This document shows, in pieces, positions 58,205 to 64,000 of a DNA stretch of 64,000 nt. The stretch is from Providencia sp. GTDB lineage: Bacteria; Pseudomonadota; Gammaproteobacteria; Enterobacterales; Enterobacteriaceae. Under the pieces are notes generated by a model. The model was not told where the DNA came from. It did not search any database and worked only from the letters and a program-made list of their open reading frames with translations. The DNA lies in assembly GCF_003533305.1 (NCBI RefSeq), contig NZ_DOEH01000031.1, positions 62,001 to 126,000 on the forward strand. The letters run 5' to 3'. Position 1 is the stretch's first letter, and each line of letters starts with the position of its first letter. The position numbers were made by a program, and so were the translations under genes.

Positions 58205-59404
58205 TCAGTGAAGTGGTAATACTTTATGAGGCCCAAAACACTCATAATGAATATTATCGGCCGCTACTCCCATCTCTATAAGCTGTTTTCCAATATACTG
58301 CATAAAGCCAACAGGCCCACAGAAATAAAATTGCATATTGGGCTGCATTACCCACTCTTTAACCTGCATTAAATCCATCAGTCCACTATATTGATAATCG
58401 AAGCCCGCTTTATCATTTTCACGAGGTTGATTAAACCAAATAGCACTATGACCATTTTGTTGAGCGGTCATTAGCTTACTGACTTCATGGCTAAATGCAT
58501 GAACAGCACCATTTTCAGCGGCATGAAGCCAATTAACGGTCGCTTGATGTGCTTGTTCAGTTAAATAATTAAGCATGCTTAGCATAGGGGTGAGACCTAC
58601 ACCTGCGGAGATTAATGTCACAGGTGTTTGTGCATCGATATCGATAAAGAAATCACCACAAGGAGGCGCTAAGTGAACAGTATCTCCTTGATTAAGTTGC
58701 TGATGTAGTAAACTCGATACTGCACCTTGATCTTCTCGTTTTACGGCAATTCGATAGCTTTTTCCGTTAGGTGCTGTTGTGAGTGAATATTGACGTATTT
58801 CTTGATTATCTAAACTCTCATGATTGATATAAATGGTGAGATACTGACCAGGGCGATAATCCGCAACAGGCTTGCCATCGACAGGCACAAACTCAAAGCT
58901 AGTGATAACATCACTTTGTAACTGTTTTGAATGAAGGCGAAATTCACGCAATCCTTCCCATCCACCTGTTTTTTCTTCATTTTGTTGGTAGATATCTTTT
59001 TCTCGATTAATAAAAATATTCGCAAGTACACCGTAAGCTTCACCCCATGCATCTAAAGCATCTTGTCCGGGGTTCAATAACTCATCAATTGCTGCGAGTA
59101 AGTTTTCTCCCACAATTGGATAATGTTCAGGTTTGATATTTAGGCTAACGTGTTTTTGGGCAATTTTTTCTACCGCAGACATCAGTGCTTCTGGTGTTTC
59201 AATATTGACAGCATAGGCGCAGATTGCATTAAACAATGCTTCTCGTTGGTCACCATTTTTTTGGTTGGTCATATTAAAGATATCTTTTAGTTCAGGGTGT
59301 TGCTTAAACATTCTGTCATAAAAGTGAGCGGTAAGTTTTGGTCCTGTGGCGACAATGGCAGGAATAGTTGATTTAACAATGGCGATAGTTTGGCTATTAA
59401 GCAT
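58205..59404 (-). CDS. hmp: Flavohemoprotein Hmp, nitric oxide dioxygenase
   Basis: Hmp oxidises nitric oxide to nitrate. The N-terminal globin domain (about 1-140) has the proximal haem ligand His85 in [10 protein letters not shown] and conserved Tyr29 in HFYDRMF. The FAD domain has [10 protein letters not shown] and [10 protein letters not shown]. The NAD domain has [15 protein letters not shown] and YFCGPVGFM. Its 399 residues match E. coli. It diverges from glyA, with a candidate NsrR site in the gap. Confidence 0.97.
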   Translation of the reverse strand: MLNSQTIAIVKSTIPAIVATGPKLTAHFYDRMFKQHPELKDIFNMTNQKNGDQREALFNAICAYAVNIETPEALMSAVEKIAQKHVSLNIKPEHYPIVGENLLAAIDELLNPGQDALDAWGEAYGVLANIFINREKDIYQQNEEKTGGWEGLREFRLHSKQLQSDVITSFEFVPVDGKPVADYRPGQYLTIYINHESLDNQEIRQYSLTTAPNGKSYRIAVKREDQGAVSSLLHQQLNQGDTVHLAPPCGDFFIDIDAQTPVTLISAGVGLTPMLSMLNYLTEQAHQATVNWLHAAENGAVHAFSHEVSKLMTAQQNGHSAIWFNQPRENDKAGFDYQYSGLMDLMQVKEWVMQPNMQFYFCGPVGFMQYIGKQLIEMGVAADNIHYECFGPHKVLPLH

Positions 59405-59415
59405 ACAGGTGCTCC

Positions 59416-59428
59416 TGAATTTTTTTCA
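59416..59428. promoter_or_regulatory. Candidate MetR site between hmp and glyA
   Basis: TGAA-N5-TTCA is an exact MetR pattern, and MetR acts on glyA and hmp in E. coli. Here it lies just upstream of the hmp ribosome site and is a T-run, so chance is possible. Confidence 0.4.
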
Positions 59429-59445
59429 TTATATGATGAAATTAT

Positions 59446-59469
59446 AAACATGCATTTTAAATACAACTT
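59446..59469 (-). promoter_or_regulatory. NsrR operator of hmp
   Basis: The segment contains ATGCATTT followed by AAATACAACTT, matching the NsrR dyad (AAnATGCATTT-N-AAATGnATnTT) at most positions. NsrR represses hmp until nitric oxide damages its iron-sulphur cluster. Confidence 0.75.
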
Positions 59470-59632
59470 ATAATATTTAGTGAAATATGTAAATAGCTTG
59501 CTATCGAAAATCTTTGGGGAATAGCCACATATTGAGAGGTGGTTAACAAAAGCAGAGAATAATGCGTTCAAAATTTAAATATAAGCTATTTTATAGGGAA
59601 GTGCTTTAAGGTAACTTTGGGTTAAAAAATTA

Positions 59633-59648
59633 ATGCAAACGTTTGCGT
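59633..59648 (+). promoter_or_regulatory. PurR operator of glyA
   Basis: ATGCAAACGTTTGCGT is a near-palindromic PurR box, two bases off ACGCAAACGTTTTCGT. It lies about 105 bp upstream of glyA, consistent with purine control of one-carbon supply. Confidence 0.82.
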
Positions 59649-59753
59649 GATTTTTTCTTTAGGGCTATCTCAACAGCGAAAAAGAGTTTACACTAAGCGC
59701 TATTGCTATGAATTTATTGTCAACATATTGAATTGCTGAGGCAGGAGAAGCGA

Positions 59754-61007
59754 ATGTTAAAGCGTGAAATGAATATTGCAGACTATGATCCACAATTATG
59801 GAAAGCGATGGAACAAGAAGTTGTCCGTCAAGAAGAGCACATTGAATTAATTGCTTCTGAAAACTATACCAGTCCACGAGTTATGCAGGCTCAAGGTTCT
59901 CAGCTAACCAATAAATATGCAGAAGGCTATCCGGGCAAGCGTTATTATGGCGGTTGTGAATACGTTGATGTCGTAGAGCAATTAGCGATTGACCGTGCAA
60001 AAGAATTATTTGGTGCAGATTACGCAAACGTACAACCACATTCTGGCTCACAAGCCAATGCAGCGGTTTACATGGCGCTATTACAACCGGGTGATACCGT
60101 TTTAGGTATGAACTTAGCGCAGGGTGGTCACTTAACTCATGGTTCGCCAGTTAACTTCTCCGGTAAATTGTATAATATCGTGCCTTACGGTATTGATGAA
60201 AGCGGCAAAATCGATTACGACGATATCAAAGAGCAAGCTGAAAAACATAAACCAAAAATGATTATTGGTGGTTTTTCTGCATACTCAGGTCTGGTTGACT
60301 GGGCTAAAATGCGTGAAATCGCAGATAGTATCGGTGCATATTTGTTTGTTGATATGGCGCACGTTGCAGGCTTAATTGCCGCAGGTGTATATCCAAACCC
60401 AGTTCCACATGCACATGTGGTGACAACGACGACACATAAAACTTTAGCAGGCCCACGTGGTGGCTTAATCCTGGCTAAAGGTGGCGATGAAGAGTTATAC
60501 AAAAGAATTAATTCAGCGGTATTCCCAGGTTCACAGGGCGGCCCTTTAATGCATGTGATTGCAGGTAAAGCGGTTGCACTGAAAGAAGCGATGGAGCCAG
60601 AGTTTAAAGTTTATCAGCAAAATGTTGCTAAAAATGCAAAAGCTATGGTTGCTGTTTTCCAAAAACGCGGTTATAAAATTGTCTCTAATGGTACTGAGAA
60701 CCACTTATTCTTAGTTGATTTAGTTGATAAAGATATTACCGGTAAAGATGCAGATGCTGCACTTGGTCGCGCGAATATTACAGTTAACAAAAACAGCGTA
60801 CCAAACGATCCTAAGAGCCCATTTGTGACCTCTGGGGTACGTATTGGTTCTCCTGCAATTACTCGCCGTGGCTTTAATGAAGCAGAAGCCGCTGAGCTAG
60901 CCGGCTGGATGTGTGATATTCTAGATAACCTCAATGATGAAGCGACCATTGAGCGTGTTAAACAGAAAGTATTAACCATCTGCAAAAAACACCCAGTCTA
61001 CGCATAA
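59754..61007 (+). CDS. glyA: Serine hydroxymethyltransferase
   Basis: GlyA makes glycine and methylene-tetrahydrofolate from serine. At 417 residues starting [16 protein letters not shown] it has the E. coli length; the open frame extends 7 codons further upstream but ATG 59754 fits the family. The PLP lysine is Lys229 in [16 protein letters not shown] terminator follows directly. Confidence 0.98.
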   Translation: MLKREMNIADYDPQLWKAMEQEVVRQEEHIELIASENYTSPRVMQAQGSQLTNKYAEGYPGKRYYGGCEYVDVVEQLAIDRAKELFGADYANVQPHSGSQANAAVYMALLQPGDTVLGMNLAQGGHLTHGSPVNFSGKLYNIVPYGIDESGKIDYDDIKEQAEKHKPKMIIGGFSAYSGLVDWAKMREIADSIGAYLFVDMAHVAGLIAAGVYPNPVPHAHVVTTTTHKTLAGPRGGLILAKGGDEELYKRINSAVFPGSQGGPLMHVIAGKAVALKEAMEPEFKVYQQNVAKNAKAMVAVFQKRGYKIVSNGTENHLFLVDLVDKDITGKDADAALGRANITVNKNSVPNDPKSPFVTSGVRIGSPAITRRGFNEAEAAELAGWMCDILDNLNDEATIERVKQKVLTICKKHPVYA

Positions 61008-61026
61008 TAGACATTAATCGTTACCG

Positions 61027-61062
61027 AAACCCGCTTCTACATTTTGTACGAGCGGGTTTTTT
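61027..61062 (+). terminator. glyA terminator
   Basis: AAACCCGCT and AGCGGGTTT flank a 15-base loop and are followed by Ts. Confidence 0.85.
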
Positions 61063-61082
61063 GTATTTAAAATAAGGGAGGA

Positions 61083-62237
61083 ATGATGGTAATTCCATCA
61101 ACACGCTGGCTAGCTATTGATTATTTTACCTACTTTTTTGCTTATAGTATTTTTCTGCCTTTTTGGTCTATTTGGCTAAAAGGAGAGGGTATTGATGCAG
61201 AGATGATTGGTGTTTTACTTGGAATAGGGTTAGGGGCTCGTTTTCTGGGGGCGATGTTTATTACCCCGTTAGTGAAAGAACCTTCAAAACTAATTATTGC
61301 ACTAAGAATATTGGCGGTACTCTCTTTTATTTTTTCTGTTGGTTTTGCTCTGGGTTCTCATTGGGCATGGCTTCTGTTTGTTATGATAGGTTTTAACTTA
61401 TTTTTTGCACCTATGGTGCCGCTTGGTGATTCATTGGCCGGCGCATGGCAAAAGCAATTTACTTTTGATTACGGCAAAATACGCGTTTGGGGATCGATAG
61501 CTTTTATTATTGGTTCTTCATTAATGGGGTATTTAGCTGGAGTTTGGGGGCATAAATCCATCATGGTGGCGTTAGTCATCAGTTGTGCCGCCTTACTGGT
61601 CAGCACCTTGTTAAGACCCGCAATTATGCCTTCTGGTGCCACGAAGGTAGAAGGGCAAGCTAAAGTCTCTGTTAAGCAATTAATTGCTGATAAAAATGTA
61701 GTTAGGTTTTTAATCTGCGTATCCCTACTGCAAGGGGCTCACGCGGCGTATTATGGTTTTGCTTCGCTATTTTGGAAAGAAGCGGGTTACTCAGATTTAG
61801 TGATTGGTAACTTATGGTCTCTGGGTGTTGTTGCGGAAGTGATTGTTTTTACATTAAGTCATCGCCTATTTCGGCGCTGGAGCGCCCGTAATTTGCTACT
61901 ACTTTCTGCATTTTGTGGGATTGTACGTTGGGGATTGATGGGGGCATTTACGGCTTTACCTGTTCTGATTATTGTCCAAATTCTACACAGTGGTACTTTT
62001 ACCGTCTGCCATTTAGCTGCAATGCGTTTTATCAGTGCGCGCAAAGAAAGCGAAATCATTCCATTACAGGCCGTTTATTCTGCATTAGCCATGGGCGGTG
62101 GATTAGCCATATTGACTATTGTTGTTGGATTCATTTATGAACGAGTGCCAACTCATCATGGTGTTGTATTTTATTTAATGGCGTTATTGGCAGTGCCAGC
62201 TTTATTTATCCGACCAAGAGTGACTGCACAGGTTTAA
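61083..62237 (+). CDS. hcaT: HcaT-like major facilitator transporter
   Basis: A 384-residue transporter with about 12 membrane segments. It matches E. coli HcaT (3-phenylpropionate transporter, also called YfhS) in STRWLAIDYFTYFFAYSIFLP, MIGFNLFFAPMVPLGDSLA and LLQGAHAAYYGFASLFW. The hca catabolic genes are not present in this window, so its real substrate is open. It lies next to glyA, as in E. coli. Start ATG 61083 or 61086. Confidence 0.85.
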   Translation: MMVIPSTRWLAIDYFTYFFAYSIFLPFWSIWLKGEGIDAEMIGVLLGIGLGARFLGAMFITPLVKEPSKLIIALRILAVLSFIFSVGFALGSHWAWLLFVMIGFNLFFAPMVPLGDSLAGAWQKQFTFDYGKIRVWGSIAFIIGSSLMGYLAGVWGHKSIMVALVISCAALLVSTLLRPAIMPSGATKVEGQAKVSVKQLIADKNVVRFLICVSLLQGAHAAYYGFASLFWKEAGYSDLVIGNLWSLGVVAEVIVFTLSHRLFRRWSARNLLLLSAFCGIVRWGLMGAFTALPVLIIVQILHSGTFTVCHLAAMRFISARKESEIIPLQAVYSALAMGGGLAILTIVVGFIYERVPTHHGVVFYLMALLAVPALFIRPRVTAQV

Positions 62238-62246
62238 ATCATGTTG

Positions 62247-62987
62247 TTAACAACAAATGGGCAGCTTAACCGGCGACCCCTGTTTGTTGTTAATCATAGT
62301 TTTATAGGTAATAAAGTCACCTCTATCATCAATATAGATAATCACGATATTTGTATTGGATAGGTTTTTATAATTAATTTTGTGAATGGAAAACGGCGCC
62401 ACCATCAAGCTTTTTGCTATGGGGGTCGATTGATTATTTTCCATATACAGTTCAGAAATATTTAAAAAATATGGGCTAGGGTTATTTATATTTAGAGATT
62501 GATTCTCTGAATAGAATTTAACCTTATTTATTATGTTTTCAGGTTTTTCAGTTAACTCTATTGGGCGATAGAATAATTTAATGCGTGTTTGTAGCGCGAG
62601 TTGTAAGACGTTTAGATTGGCTTTATCCCTGGGTTTGGGAGAAATATCTAATACGTTTAAATAAAATACAGATTCACGATCCTTTGGCAGTTCATCACCG
62701 ATATATTGAATTCGTATTTGTGAACCTTCATGGGCTGAAATTTTAGTCATAGGTGGAGTGACAATAAACGGGGCATTCGTTGTTTCTGGTGTTGAGTCAA
62801 CATTTCCTTCATCAACCCAGCTTTGTGCCAATGCAGATTGCTCACTATGGTTAACCGCTTGAATGCTTATTGTTTTTCTATCGCTTGGAAAGATCAATCG
62901 AGTGCCCTGAAGCACAATGCTAGCATCAACATGTAGGCTGAAAAATTGTAGCGCCAGTATTGCGATGACTTTATTGATAGCAAGCAT
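62247..62987 (-). CDS. Periplasmic fimbrial chaperone
   Basis: A PapD-type chaperone of 246 residues with a signal peptide (INKVIAILALQFFSLHVDA, cleavage near residue 22). The first Ig-like domain has the family segments ASIVLQGTRLIFPSDRK, SWVDEG, FIVTPPMTKI and SVFYLNVLDISPKP. The second has NIINKVKF and NINNPSPYFLNISELYM. The last two residues are Cys-Cys, which is unusual. It follows the adhesin gene by 12 bp and belongs to a chaperone-usher operon whose usher and major subunit lie beyond the right edge. Confidence 0.93.
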   Translation of the reverse strand: MLAINKVIAILALQFFSLHVDASIVLQGTRLIFPSDRKTISIQAVNHSEQSALAQSWVDEGNVDSTPETTNAPFIVTPPMTKISAHEGSQIRIQYIGDELPKDRESVFYLNVLDISPKPRDKANLNVLQLALQTRIKLFYRPIELTEKPENIINKVKFYSENQSLNINNPSPYFLNISELYMENNQSTPIAKSLMVAPFSIHKINYKNLSNTNIVIIYIDDRGDFITYKTMINNKQGSPVKLPICC

Positions 62988-62999
62988 ATCCCCTCACTT

Positions 63000-64000
63000 T
63001 TAATTATATGACATAACGACAGTTGCAGTGCTGGATACACGTCCTTGAGTGACACTATTTGCATTGTATGGATAATAATAAGCCCCCATATTAATGGCAA
63101 ATGAAGGGGATATTGGACTACCTTTTGTCACATTAAAAATATTAGTTGCACTATTTTGTGCCGTGACACTGTCTGATAGTACAAGAGGCGTGTTGATGTT
63201 ATCTGCTTTAACGAGTCTAAAACCCACCCCAGTAGCGCCTTGACTGGCAGAGTTATTTAGTACCGTTTTATCTGTAGATAGCAAATTAGCGCTAGATAAA
63301 AACATCGAAACATCGCGAGAAGCATTGCCTCCGCTAAGAAAATCTTGGCAAGTAAAATTGAGCGTAAAAGGGGTATAACCTGCTCGGGGGGTATTTTTTG
63401 CTGCGGTTATGCTAACCGGAGGAAGTGTAACTACCAGTCCTTGATTGGCAAAGTTACAAGTTGTTAAAATTGGATTGTAGGTTATTGATATAGGCTGTAA
63501 AAAAATATCATCAGGATCAGACGGCCATTGTAGTGTTAATAAAAAAGTAATTAGTTTGCTGACAATATTGAGTAACCATTGAACGATAGTTAATGACGAT
63601 GCATCTGATGCAAGTACAACAGGTGTGATAGTGATAAAACTACCGGTCACTTCTTTATAATTAGTGCTTGGCTTGCTATCTACTAAGGTAAATTTGATTG
63701 TGAAATTAGAATCAAGATCAGATGCGGGGTGGCTACCTGTGGCGATATCTGTCACTTGGTTTTTTTCTAAGGCAGTCACCGTAATCGAAACAAATTGTTT
63801 TCCGCCATTAAAGCCGATAGTTGCTATTCTGCCTTCAAATGGGGATGCAATACCAACAGCATTTGGAAATAATCCTCTCGCCGTACAGGTAAATGTACCT
63901 GGGTAAATGGTTCTGCTATTTTTTGTTACTGTGGTTGATGTGCTAGTGAGTTCTGTGGATAAATCGAATGAGAGTGCCGGAGCTGTCACCGTAGAAGCTG
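63000..64000 (-). CDS. Fimbrial tip adhesin or minor subunit, 5' end outside the window
   Basis: The frame runs off the right edge with no start seen, giving at least 333 residues. The C-terminal part (about 185-330 of the visible segment) is a pilin domain with two cysteines (TTCNFANQG and LNFTCQDF) and the terminal SSTATVVMSYN donor-strand end. The N-terminal part is a separate domain with an early Cys (GTFTCTARGLF), consistent with a two-domain tip adhesin like MrkD. It ends the operon together with the chaperone, an order seen in some Proteus/Providencia fimbriae. The ligand is unknown. Confidence 0.85.
   Translation of the reverse strand, partial: ASTVTAPALSFDLSTELTSTSTTVTKNSRTIYPGTFTCTARGLFPNAVGIASPFEGRIATIGFNGGKQFVSITVTALEKNQVTDIATGSHPASDLDSNFTIKFTLVDSKPSTNYKEVTGSFITITPVVLASDASSLTIVQWLLNIVSKLITFLLTLQWPSDPDDIFLQPISITYNPILTTCNFANQGLVVTLPPVSITAAKNTPRAGYTPFTLNFTCQDFLSGGNASRDVSMFLSSANLLSTDKTVLNNSASQGATGVGFRLVKADNINTPLVLSDSVTAQNSATNIFNVTKGSPISPSFAINMGAYYYPYNANSVTQGRVSSTATVVMSYN

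Overview
The window is about 64 kb of chromosome from a member of the Enterobacterales, most likely Morganellaceae and probably Providencia. The base composition is AT-rich. The backbone follows the E. coli 56-58 min order (smpB-ssrA, recN-nadK-grpE, ung, grcA-srmB, trmN6-nadB-rpoE-rseABC-lepAB-rnc-era-recO-pdxJ-acpS-yfhL, tadA, mltF-purL, glmY-glrK-qseG-glrR-(nadE)-glnB, hmp/glyA, hcaT). The proteins closely match the enterobacterial versions. The genus is an inference from gene content and composition.

Layout. (1) 1-6308 is the right-hand part of an integrated P4-family satellite or island. It carries the end of an Icd/Ash-like gene, small early genes, an AlpA-type regulator, a large DUF927 primase-helicase, an unknown gene placed directly behind a P4-type integrase, and an att region abutting the 3' end of tmRNA. 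(2) 6308-13.8 kb is housekeeping: ssrA, smpB, ratA-rnfH, bamE, recN (two LexA boxes), nadK, grpE (a tandemly duplicated sigma-32 promoter), ung and grcA (two FNR sites). (3) 13.9-20 kb holds accessory genes set into the backbone: a lipase-ankyrin protein, then, after srmB, gltS and an iclR-hutG pair. (4) 20.2-32.6 kb is the conserved trmN6/nadB/rpoE-rseABC/lepAB/rnc-era-recO/pdxJ-acpS block. (5) 32.7-37 kb holds yfhL, an AT-rich insert with an unknown repeat protein and a LeuE exporter, then tadA and mltF. (6) 37.2-51.3 kb holds purL, followed by about 10 kb inserted between purL and glmY: a MazEF/PemIK-type toxin-antitoxin pair, a uhpABC-afuABC sugar-phosphate sensing and uptake cluster, and an orphan O-methyltransferase. 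(7) 51.5-58 kb is the glmY small RNA with its sigma-54 promoter and GlrR sites, followed by glrK-qseG-glrR, the two-component system that controls it, then nadE and glnB. (8) 58.2-64 kb holds hmp and glyA, divergent with candidate NsrR, MetR and PurR sites, then hcaT and the end of a chaperone-usher fimbrial operon (adhesin and chaperone) that runs off the window.

How genes work together. The clearest self-contained circuits are GlrK/QseG/GlrR acting on glmY, UhpABC probably sensing external hexose phosphate and driving the AfuABC ABC importer (no uhpT is present here), RpoE/RseABC envelope stress control, and the integrase/AlpA/primase set of the island. Dispersed palindromic repeats with GTCC...GGAC ends lie at 45.07 and 52.01 kb, with a decayed relative at 18.1 kb. 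I found no CRISPR array, rRNA or tRNA other than tmRNA, and no certain new system. The best unknowns are the integrase-linked gene (3796-4557), the lipase-ankyrin gene (13903-15366) and the internally repeated small protein (33255-33710).
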